Assembly: GCF_024648885.1 (NCBI RefSeq)
Contig: NZ_JANBBF010000010.1
Location: forward strand, 248,001 to 312,000
DNA from: Prauserella salsuginis
GTDB lineage: Bacteria > Actinomycetota > Actinomycetes > Mycobacteriales > Pseudonocardiaceae
Length of the DNA stretch: 64,000 bases
Direction of reading: 5' to 3'
Positions 57,726-64,000 of this stretch are shown here, piece by piece; the stretch's first letter is position 1; each line of letters opens with the position of its first letter. Made by a program: the position numbers and the translations under genes. The notes under the pieces were generated by a model. The model was not told where the DNA came from and did no database searches. It saw only the letters and a program-made list of their open reading frames with translations.

Positions 57726-58640
57726 TCACCCCGGGTCGGCAGTCGCGTACTGAACGTCCACTTCGTACGGTGTGAACCCCAGCCTGCGGTAGACCGCCAC
57801 CGCGGGCGCGTTGTCGCCCTCGACGTAGAGGATCACCTGGCTCAGACCACGTTCGGCCAGGTGGTGCAGGCCCGCGACGGTCAGTGCGCGACCGAGACCG
57901 CCGCCCTGCGTGTCCGGGTCGACGCCGACGACGTACACCTCGCCGGCCGCCTTGCCGCCGAACTTCGCCGGGTTCGGCGGGTGGACCTTCGTCCAGTGGA
58001 AGCCGATCACGGTGCCCGCCCGTTCGGCGAGGAAGAACCCGTCGGCGTCGAACCAGTCCTCACGCTCGGTCGCGGCCAGGTCGTCGACCGTCAGCGCGCC
58101 CTGCTCCGGGTGCCAGTCGAACGCGCGGGCGTTGACGTCGATGACGGCCTGCTCGTCGGAGCCCGGCCGGAACGTGCGGAGGGTGACTCCCTCCGGAGGG
58201 GTCGGTTCGGGCCAGTCGGCGCCCGCCGTGTCGACGTGCATGATCAGCAGTTCGCGGCTGCGCAGCAGGCTGTGGTGTTGGGCGAGCCTGGCGGCGCCGG
58301 GCTGGTCGCCGTGCGCCCACACCCGGAGGTTCCGCGGGTACTCCGCCAGCAGCGCCTCGGTCAGTGCGGCGCCGTGGCCGCGGCGGCGGTGCTCGGGGTG
58401 TACGACGAGCTCGGCGACCTGTCTGCCGAAGGCGTCGCCCGACACGTCGACGTGGGCGACGCCGACGAGGTCACCGGCCACGGTGCCCAGTAGATATCGG
58501 CCGCCGGAGAATTCGCCGGGCAGCGGACCGTCCGGGTCGACCTCGGGTTTGCCGTCGACGCCGCGCGCCGCCGTCAGCAGCGTGCGCACCGCGGCGGTGC
58601 GTTCGTCGTCCAGGTTCTCGGCCCAGTGCAGCTCCAGCAT
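57726..58640 (-). CDS. mshD: Mycothiol synthase (MshD acetyltransferase)
   Basis: 304 residues with two GNAT domains: the first has VAELVVHPEHRRRGHGAALTEALL (about 75-98), the second GEVYVVGVDPDTQGGGLGRALTVAGLHHLAERG (about 235-267), each with the R/Q-x-x-G-x-G/A acetyl-CoA loop. MshD acetylates Cys-GlcN-Ins to finish mycothiol, the actinobacterial thiol. It stands next to glnR as in Mycobacterium, but without pstB beside it here because btuFCD and the TetR pair intervene. Full length. Confidence 0.95.
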   Translation of the reverse strand: MLELHWAENLDDERTAAVRTLLTAARGVDGKPEVDPDGPLPGEFSGGRYLLGTVAGDLVGVAHVDVSGDAFGRQVAELVVHPEHRRRGHGAALTEALLAEYPRNLRVWAHGDQPGAARLAQHHSLLRSRELLIMHVDTAGADWPEPTPPEGVTLRTFRPGSDEQAVIDVNARAFDWHPEQGALTVDDLAATEREDWFDADGFFLAERAGTVIGFHWTKVHPPNPAKFGGKAAGEVYVVGVDPDTQGGGLGRALTVAGLHHLAERGLSQVILYVEGDNAPAVAVYRRLGFTPYEVDVQYATADPG

Positions 58641-58770
58641 GTCCGACAGGCTAGCCGGGCGGGCGCTGCCCGTGCCCCGATCGTCCGGCCCGTGGGACCG
58701 CGGCGCGTCGCCGGAGCCTGCCGCGTCGCTCGCCGGGCCGTGGAAGCCGGGATCGTGGACGCCGGGGCCG

Positions 58771-59541
58771 TCAGCGTCCGGAGTACTCGGCGGGGGCGGG
58801 TCCTGCCATGGGCCCTGTGGAGTGCCCCCCGCCGGGGTTACCCCCTTTTACCGGACCCGTTGACTTGGCGGGACGCTCGAACTTGTAGCCGACGTTGCGC
58901 ACGGTGCCGATCATCTGCTCGTGCTCGGGGCCGAGCTTCGCGCGCAGTCGCCGCACGTGGACGTCCACGGTGCGGGTACCGCCGAAGAAGTCGTACCCCC
59001 ACACCTCCTGCAGCAGCTGGGCACGCGTGAACACGCGGCCCGCGTGCTGGGCGAGGTACTTGAGCAGCTCGAACTCCTTGTAGGTGAGTTCGAGGGTGCG
59101 CTTGCGCAGCCGGGCGGTGTAGGTGGCCTCGTCGATCACCAGGTCGCCCACGCGCAGTTCGGCGTCGACCTGAGGGGCACCACCGTCGCGCGTCGTGGCC
59201 AGGCGCAGGCGGGCGTCGACCTCGGCGGGACCCGCGGTCGGCAGCAGGATGTCGTCGGTGCGCCACTCCGAGTTGACGGCGACGAGGCCGCCCTCGCCGA
59301 CGACCGCGATGACCGGTGTCGTCGCCTCCTCGTCGCCTGCGCCCTTGAGCAGGCGGCTCAGGCTCTTGGCCGATGCGAGATCCGAGCGTGCGTCCAGCAG
59401 GATCACGTCGCGGTGACCTGCGTCCAGCAATGCGGTGACCTCGGGTGCGCGCACGCGTACGGTGTGCGGAAGCAGGTCGAGGGCGGGCAGCACCGAGGTG
59501 GCGTCGGATTCCGCAGTCAATACCAGCAGGTCCAGGCTCAT
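58771..59541 (-). CDS. glnR: GlnR-type nitrogen response regulator
   Basis: About 256 residues; ATG at 59541 is eight bases from GAGG, better than the GTG two codons before. The N-terminal receiver-like domain ([23 protein letters not shown]) carries an Asp in the usual place. The C-terminal winged helix ([53 protein letters not shown]) is OmpR-type. GlnR proteins work without a kinase, through the dimer. They control nitrogen assimilation genes. A Gly/Pro tail follows the domain. Divergent from lmeA over a 280-bp region with tandem repeats. Confidence 0.88.
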   Translation of the reverse strand: MSLDLLVLTAESDATSVLPALDLLPHTVRVRAPEVTALLDAGHRDVILLDARSDLASAKSLSRLLKGAGDEEATTPVIAVVGEGGLVAVNSEWRTDDILLPTAGPAEVDARLRLATTRDGGAPQVDAELRVGDLVIDEATYTARLRKRTLELTYKEFELLKYLAQHAGRVFTRAQLLQEVWGYDFFGGTRTVDVHVRRLRAKLGPEHEQMIGTVRNVGYKFERPAKSTGPVKGGNPGGGHSTGPMAGPAPAEYSGR

Positions 59542-59633
59542 GGCCACCGCCTCACAGTGTTTTGAGCGCCTCGGGTCGGGCTCGGGCTGGTTGTCAGTGA
59601 CAATAGCGCCGACGCCCCGCGGGTGTCTGCAAT

Positions 59634-59710
59634 CGTGAAACGGGCATCACAAATCGTGGAACGAGCAGCACGTGGGACGGTCATCACCACGTGGAACAGT
59701 CATCACACAG
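59634..59710. repeat. Four degenerate direct repeats in the glnR-lmeA intergenic region
   Basis: Units based on CGTGGAACGGGCATCAC recur at 59634, 59655, 59671 and 59690: CGTGAAACGGGCATCAC, CGTGGAACGAGCAGCA, CGTGGGACGGTCATCACC, CGTGGAACAGTCATCAC. Spacing is 16 to 21 bases. They may bind a regulator of glnR or lmeA. Confidence 0.6.
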
Positions 59711-59825
59711 TGTCGTGCTTACGATTTCGCTGTCCGCCCCGATCACATTGTGTATGCCGGAGGTGTCGGCCGCTGCCGTTTCCAGTGTCCGACACAACCA
59801 GCCAGACGCCGATTGAGAGCCGCTT

Positions 59826-60788
59826 GTGAGTGACACCGTGTCCACCCCATCGAAGCCGTCCTCGCCACGTTCGGGGCGCCGCGTGCGCAGGATCGTGACG
59901 GTCGTGCTCGTGGTGGTGGCCGTGCTGGTCGGTGTCGATTTCGCCGGTGCGGCCTTCGCCGAGCACACGGTGTCGCAGAAGGCTCGCCAGCAGCTGGGCC
60001 TCGACAGCGATCCCGAGGTGGGCATCGGCGGGTTCCCGTTCCTCACGCAGGCGATCTCCGGCGAGTACGGCCACATCACCGTCGAGGCGAAGTCGGTGCC
60101 GGTCCAGGACGTGCTGCGCGACGTGGACATCAAGGCCGAGCTGTACGACGTCGACGCCCCGCTGTCGGACCTGACGCAGGGCAACGTCGACAACGTCACG
60201 ATCGACCGGGTCGAGGGCGAGGTCACGCTCAAGGCCAGCGACATCAACCGGGTCAGCCCGCTGGACAACATCGAGGACCTGCAGATCGCCGCGTCCAGCG
60301 AGTCCTACGTGCGCAACGGCGAGGGTTCCGGTGAGCAGGCCACCGACCCCGACGACAGCGCGAACACCGGTGGCGACGCCGACAACGCCCCCGCCGACGG
60401 GTCCGGCGAAGGGGAAGGCTCCGACGGTGACGCCGCGAACGGGCAGAACGGTGACGACAACGACGACGGCTCCGCGGGGATCCGACTGTCGGGCAAGGTG
60501 CGGGTCGCGGGTGTCGAGCAGGAGATCTTCGCGTTCGCGATCATCGAGCTCGACGGCTCCAACGTGAAGATCACGCCGCACCGGTTGCAGTTCGGGAATG
60601 ACCAGGAAACGACCGTTGTTCCCCAGGCGGTGCAGCAGCAGTTGCTGCCGAGCTTCGAGGCCGACATCAACACCGGCGACCTGCCGTTCACCGTGACGCC
60701 CACCGCCGTGGCGGCATCGCCGGACGGCATCACCGTGCGCGGCGAGGCGAAGGATGTCAGGTTCACCGGCGGGGACGCTTCCCGCTGA
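59826..60788 (+). CDS. lmeA: LmeA-type phospholipid-binding protein (DUF2993)
   Basis: 320 residues from a GTG. A membrane anchor/signal (IVTVVLVVVAVLVGVDFAGAAFA, about 21-43) precedes a DUF2993 domain (EVGIGGFPFLTQAISGEYGHITVEA, VTIDRVEGEVTL). Near residues 165-215 there is a low-complexity Asp/Gly/Asn insert that interrupts the domain. In mycobacteria, LmeA binds anionic phospholipids and supports mannan elongation; the same neighbourhood supports this name here. The insert is unusual. Confidence 0.83.
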   Translation: MSDTVSTPSKPSSPRSGRRVRRIVTVVLVVVAVLVGVDFAGAAFAEHTVSQKARQQLGLDSDPEVGIGGFPFLTQAISGEYGHITVEAKSVPVQDVLRDVDIKAELYDVDAPLSDLTQGNVDNVTIDRVEGEVTLKASDINRVSPLDNIEDLQIAASSESYVRNGEGSGEQATDPDDSANTGGDADNAPADGSGEGEGSDGDAANGQNGDDNDDGSAGIRLSGKVRVAGVEQEIFAFAIIELDGSNVKITPHRLQFGNDQETTVVPQAVQQQLLPSFEADINTGDLPFTVTPTAVAASPDGITVRGEAKDVRFTGGDASR

Positions 60789-60840
60789 CGGGTCTCTCCG
60801 GCGGCGCTGCGGCCGGTAGTGGGTACGACGGGAGGAACGG

Positions 60841-61392
60841 ATGACGGGATTGATCGTCGCCGGCGTGACGATCGTCGCCGCGGTCGTCGTCGGCCTGGTC
60901 GTGCGTTCCCGCAATGGGCGGATCCGCACCTCCGGCGACGGCGGGACCGTGACGTCCGCCGCCCCGGGCGGGCGCGCGCAGGACGGAGTCGCGCCGGACG
61001 GAGTGTCGGCCGACGGAGCCGCGCTGGCCGGGCTGCCCGCCGATGTGCGGGACGCGCTCACCGGCGAGCCCGCGGACGTGACGCTGGTGCAGCTCTCGAC
61101 GACCTTCTGCGCCCCGTGCAGGCAGGCGCGGGCACTGCTCACGCACGTCGCGGAACGCACCGACGGCCTGCGCCACGTCGACCTCGACGTCACCGACAAG
61201 CCCGGCATCGCCCGCGACCTGGGCGTGCTGCGCACGCCGACCACGATCGCCTACGCCCGATCGGGTGTGGAATTACTGCGTGTGTCCGGTGTGCCGAAGC
61301 AGGAGGAACTGCTCGCTGCACTGGAACCGCGACTGTCGGGTGCCCGACGGCCCATCGCGGAGCGCCCCGAAGGCGGCCGTCCCACAGAATGA
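60841..61392 (+). CDS. thiX: Membrane-anchored thioredoxin-like protein (ThiX-like)
   Basis: 183 residues. A membrane helix (LIVAGVTIVAAVVVGLVV, about 4-21) is followed by a linker and a thioredoxin domain with QLSTTFCAPCRQARALL, giving the CAPC active site at about 90-93, then RTPTTIAYARSG containing the cis-Pro. Likely a thiol-disulfide enzyme outside the membrane. Neighbours (lmeA, cysA-type, sseC) match mycobacterial thiX order. Confidence 0.83.
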   Translation: MTGLIVAGVTIVAAVVVGLVVRSRNGRIRTSGDGGTVTSAAPGGRAQDGVAPDGVSADGAALAGLPADVRDALTGEPADVTLVQLSTTFCAPCRQARALLTHVAERTDGLRHVDLDVTDKPGIARDLGVLRTPTTIAYARSGVELLRVSGVPKQEELLAALEPRLSGARRPIAERPEGGRPTE

Positions 61393-61613
61393 ACACGGTT
61401 CCCGCTCCTGGGAAGCCTGAGTAGGCTTGCCGCCGTGGACAGGCCGGATTCTCACCTCCTCGCGCTGGGTGTCGAACTCACCCAGCGGCGCGCGGTTGAC
61501 TTCTGCCGCGTGCGTAGCAGCCTGTGTACGTCGGCTCACGCACCGAGTCGGCAGTGCGCGCGCAGCTCGAGTCGCTGACTCCGCCGCAGGAGGCAGCCAG
61601 TCCAGGAGGTGTC

Positions 61614-62051
61614 ATGTCCACCCAGCCAGCGGTCGACCCGCGTGGTCCCCGGTTCGCCGCGATCGTCACCACGGTCGTGCTGGTGGTGGTGCTCGCAACC
61701 GACTGGTGGCCACTGCTGGCTGCGCAGACGGTGGTCTTCGCGATCGGCGCGTTCGTCGGGCTCAGGCCTGCGCCGTACTCGGTGCTGTACCGGCTGCTGG
61801 TCGCGCCGCGACTGCAGCCGACCGGCGAGCGTGAGGACGCGGCGCCGCTGCGGTTCGCCCAGGCGGTGGGGTTCGCGTTCGCGCTGGTGGGAACCATCGG
61901 GTATGCCTTTGGCGTGACCGCGGTCGGCATCGTCGCCACGGCGCTGGCCCTGTTCGCGGCATTCCTCAACGCTGCGTTCGGCTTCTGCCTCGGTTGCGAG
62001 ATGTACCTGCTGCTGCAGCGCCTCTCGCCGCGTGCGGGGAGTGCCTCGTGA
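61614..62051 (+). CDS. DUF4395 membrane protein
   Basis: 145 residues; ATG behind AGGAGGT. Four hydrophobic segments, with PRGPRFAAIVTTVVLVVVLATDWWPLL and the conserved FAAFLNAAFGFCLGCEMYLL, with a CxxC motif as in DUF4395 proteins. Usually found beside thioredoxin and sulfurtransferase genes; likely a quinone- or thiol-linked membrane partner, as inference. Confidence 0.82.
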   Translation: MSTQPAVDPRGPRFAAIVTTVVLVVVLATDWWPLLAAQTVVFAIGAFVGLRPAPYSVLYRLLVAPRLQPTGEREDAAPLRFAQAVGFAFALVGTIGYAFGVTAVGIVATALALFAAFLNAAFGFCLGCEMYLLLQRLSPRAGSAS

Positions 62052-62166
62052 CAGGTGCCCGCCGCACCGCCCGGTCCGCCACACCGCGGGCAGCAACACC
62101 GACATCAGCAACACCGACAGTCGCATTCGCATCCGAACACGAGTAACAGAAAGTGAGTTCCGCTCC

Positions 62167-63012
62167 ATGAGCCGTGAAGACGTCCTGGTCACTACGCAGT
62201 GGGCCGAGGAGAACCTGAACACCCCGGGTGTCGTGTTCGCCGAGGTCGATGAAGACACGACCGCGTACGAAGGCGGTCACATCCCGGGCGCCGTCCGGAT
62301 CGACTGGAAGACCGAACTGCAGGACCAGGTGCGCCGCGACTTCGTCGACAAGGCGGGCTTCGAGAAGCTGCTGTCGGCCAAGGGAATCAGCAACGACGAC
62401 CTCGTGATCCTGTACGGCGGCAACAACAACTGGTTCGCCGCGTACGCCTACTGGTACTTCAAGCTCTACGGCCACGACAAGGTCAAGCTGCTCGACGGCG
62501 GCCGCAAGAAGTGGGAGCTCGACGGCCGCGACCTGGTCAAGGAGGTTCCGGACCGGCCCGCCACGGACTACAAGGCGTCCGACCAGGACCTGTCGCTGCG
62601 CGCCTTCCGCGACGAGGTCGTCGACGCGATCAGCACCAAGAACCTCGTCGACGTGCGTTCGCCCGACGAGTTCTCCGGCAAGCTGCTCGCCCCGGCGCAC
62701 CTGCCGCAGGAGTCGGCGCAGCGTGCGGGGCACATCCCGTCGGCGCTGAACGTGCCGTGGGCGCAGACTGCCAACGAGGACGGCACCTTCAAGACCGCCG
62801 ATGAGCTCAAGGAGCTCTACGAGGAGGCGGGCCTGGACACCTCCAAGGCGACGATCGCCTACTGCCGCATCGGCGAGCGCTCCAGCCACACGTGGTTCGC
62901 GCTGCACGAGCTGATGGGCCTGAAGGACGTCAAGAACTACGACGGTTCGTGGACCGAGTACGGCTCGCTGGTCGGCGTGCCGGTCGAGACCGGTTCGAAC
63001 GGAGGAAAGTGA
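62167..63012 (+). CDS. Thiosulfate sulfurtransferase (rhodanese, CysA/SseA type)
   Basis: 281 residues. Two rhodanese domains: the first has YEGGHIPGAVRIDWKTELQD (about 36-55), the second NLVDVRSPDEFSG and the active loop YCRIGERSSHTWF with catalytic Cys near 233. It transfers sulfur from thiosulfate to thiol acceptors. It ends one base before sseC, so the two are co-translated. Orthologous to mycobacterial CysA2/CysA3 by context. Confidence 0.92.
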   Translation: MSREDVLVTTQWAEENLNTPGVVFAEVDEDTTAYEGGHIPGAVRIDWKTELQDQVRRDFVDKAGFEKLLSAKGISNDDLVILYGGNNNWFAAYAYWYFKLYGHDKVKLLDGGRKKWELDGRDLVKEVPDRPATDYKASDQDLSLRAFRDEVVDAISTKNLVDVRSPDEFSGKLLAPAHLPQESAQRAGHIPSALNVPWAQTANEDGTFKTADELKELYEEAGLDTSKATIAYCRIGERSSHTWFALHELMGLKDVKNYDGSWTEYGSLVGVPVETGSNGGK

Positions 63013-63013
63013 C

Positions 63014-63319
63014 ATGACGGACGGATGCGGAGCTCCCGAGCAGACGGCGGTCGTCACCGGTGAGGACACCGGTGACCAGGTCGTTGTCGCGGGCAAGGTG
63101 ACCGGCGGCGAGGGTGCGCTCGGCGGCGCCTACGTGCGGCTGCTCAACGCCGACGGCGAGTTCGCGGGTGAGGTGCAGGCCTCCCCCGAGGGCGACTTCC
63201 GGTTCTACGCCGCGCCGGGCGAGTGGAAGGTGCGCGCGCTGCACCGCAGCGGCAACGGCGAGGCCACTGTCGACGCCGCGGGCCCCGGCCTGCACCAGGT
63301 GACGATCGCGGTCGCCTGA
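63014..63319 (+). CDS. sseC: SseC-like protein (DUF1416)
   Basis: 101 residues, start one base after the sulfurtransferase stop. Short immunoglobulin-like beta domain of the DUF1416 family: GGAYVRLLNADGEFAGEVQASPEGDFRFYAAPGEWKVRALH. The partner role with the sulfurtransferase is inferred from conserved pairing in mycobacteria; the biochemical activity is unknown. Confidence 0.88.
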   Translation: MTDGCGAPEQTAVVTGEDTGDQVVVAGKVTGGEGALGGAYVRLLNADGEFAGEVQASPEGDFRFYAAPGEWKVRALHRSGNGEATVDAAGPGLHQVTIAVA

Positions 63320-63660
63320 GCCGAACCGGGCACAGCCCCACCGGGCGCCGCCCGAACCGGGCACCGCCCGAACCGGGCACAGTCCCACCAGGGAAAACTC
63401 TACGGGTGTGGGCAGCCCTGAAGACGAGGAAGAGCCCCGCGGACCGGCCGGTCCGCGGGGCTCTTCCATGCGCATGTCCTGCACTCAGCACCGCGTGTCC
63501 TGCACTCAGCACCGCATGTCCTGCACTCAAGTCCGCGTTCCGGCGCTCAGCCATGCGTGTCCTGTGCCCGCCCGTCGCCCGCGACCGCCCCCCAATGGCG
63601 CACTGACACGCGGCGGCGCTCTCGCGTGCTCTGCACTCCTGTTGCAGATTTCTGGGCCGT
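63320..63660. repeat. Repeat-rich gap after sseC
   Basis: 340 bases with no supported gene. Near-identical CCGAACCGGGCACMGCC units run from 63321 to 63390. After the palindrome, three copies of CATGTCCTGCACTCA/CGTGTCCTGCACTCAGCACCG lie at 63472-63530 with shorter relatives to 63640. These belong to the dispersed TGTCCTGCACTCAG family of this region. Confidence 0.6.
63428..63467. terminator. Perfect 40-base palindrome terminator
   Basis: GGAAGAGCCCCGCGGACCGG followed directly by its exact reverse complement through 63467. A 20-bp stem without loop on paper; a very strong stem-loop between sseC and the convergent gene. Confidence 0.85.
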
Positions 63661-63661
63661 G

Positions 63662-63702
63662 TTGTCCCCAAGGTTGTGGATAACGGGCGGAGCTGTGGAC
63701 AA
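63662..63702. other. Cluster of DnaA-box-like 9-mers
   Basis: TTGTCCCCA at 63662-63670 (one mismatch), TGTGGATAA at 63675-63683 (exact TTATCCACA reversed) and TGTGGACAA at 63694-63702 (exact TTGTCCACA reversed, the actinobacterial consensus). Two exact boxes and a near box within 41 bases is more than expected by chance. No dnaA or dnaN gene adjoins, so this is not obviously the origin. Confidence 0.6.
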
Positions 63703-63720
63703 GTTGCCCCGGAGGCACGG

Positions 63721-64000
63721 TCACGGACACCTGCGCCCGAGCAGTTGCAGCAACCGTTTCGGCAGCGACACCGGAGCGCTGACCAGATTCATCGGCGCGA
63801 ACGCGGGCGACACGAAGAACGCCTGCAGCATCTCCGTCGAGAAATCCGGAGCCTGATCGCGGAACCGGCGAGCCGAAGCGACCATGACTGTCCTTTCTCG
63901 ACGTCGCGCACCCAGGAAGTGCGCGCCGTCGAACAGGGACATCAGCAGTGCGTCAGGGTTGTTGAAGCGGAACATCGGTGCGGCGATCTGGGGTGTGCGC
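63721..64000 (-). CDS. C-terminal end of an unrecognised protein, truncated by the window
   Basis: The frame is open from 63721 back to the window edge, so the start is probably outside; an internal ATG at 63975 would give 84 residues. Visible segments are MFRFNNPDALLMSLFDGAHFLGARRRERTVMVASARRF and APDFSTEMLQAFFVSPAFAPMNLVSAPV. No family is recognised. It converges on the sseC operon, with the palindrome terminator between. Confidence 0.45.
   Translation of the reverse strand, partial: RTPQIAAPMFRFNNPDALLMSLFDGAHFLGARRRERTVMVASARRFRDQAPDFSTEMLQAFFVSPAFAPMNLVSAPVSLPKRLLQLLGRRCP

Noticed and set aside
63472-63530. Three close repeats resembling a small CRISPR array
   Set aside because: Copies are nearly contiguous with no unique spacers of constant length, no cas genes nearby, and the same motif is scattered through other intergenic regions.
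63662-63702. Chromosomal origin of replication
   Set aside because: Only three boxes, no AT-rich unwinding stretch and no dnaA, dnaN or rpmH neighbours.

Overview
The window comes from a high-GC actinomycete chromosome. The mycothiol gene mshD, the GlnR/LmeA/CysA/SseC neighbourhood, abundant GTG starts and strong third-position GC bias point to the Mycobacteriales/Pseudonocardiales side of the Actinobacteria, most likely a Pseudonocardiaceae-like organism; the genus is not certain. The window has two parts.

Part one (about 1-31,600) is most of an integrative and conjugative element that starts upstream of the window. It carries a MoxR ATPase and zincin/VWA pair, two small proteins and a double winged-helix protein (2-4624). 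A minus-strand type IV secretion cluster follows (4754-16425): NlpC/P60 peptidoglycan hydrolase, replication-relaxation protein, VirD4 coupling ATPase, VirB4 ATPase, PrgI-like protein, TrbL/VirB6 protein, VirB2-like pilin and a sigma-like HTH protein. A divergent region with 22-bp-phased repeats leads into a methyltransferase-fold pair (16977-19126), an excisionase and a tyrosine integrase (19487-21313).

Between the integrase and a disrupted tRNA-Lys lies a cargo block with two apparent defence or maintenance modules. The first is a 1444-residue protein that appears to join three double-stranded-RNA-binding-like domains to a bacterial SNF2 helicase, translationally coupled to an unrecognised 197-residue protein (22455-27379). 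The second is an IetA-like ATPase plus IetS-like subtilase pair (27686-31249). The dsRBD-SNF2 pair is the best candidate here for an undescribed system.

Part two (31,700-64,000) is chromosomal core with accessory insertions: DUF1232, YnfA, FMN reductase, a large LuxR-type ATPase regulator, an EamA transporter, SodC and a broken HxlR gene; then dusB, an HxlR regulator, a GGDEF protein and a very large LCP cell-wall ligase. The phosphate module follows: phoU and pstSCAB, each preceded by a candidate Pho box. Next are a TetR/SDR pair with two palindromic operators, and a btuFCD cobalamin importer behind a cobalamin riboswitch. The end holds mshD, glnR, lmeA, a ThiX-like thioredoxin, DUF4395, a CysA-type sulfurtransferase and sseC. 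The order dusB-LCP-phoU-pst-mshD-glnR-lmeA-thiX-cysA-sseC mirrors, as I recall it, the Mycobacterium tuberculosis Rv0814c-Rv0823c region, with insertions.

Intergenic DNA in part two is rich in short GTGTTGCG/TGTCCTGCACTCAG-type repeats and long perfect palindromes.
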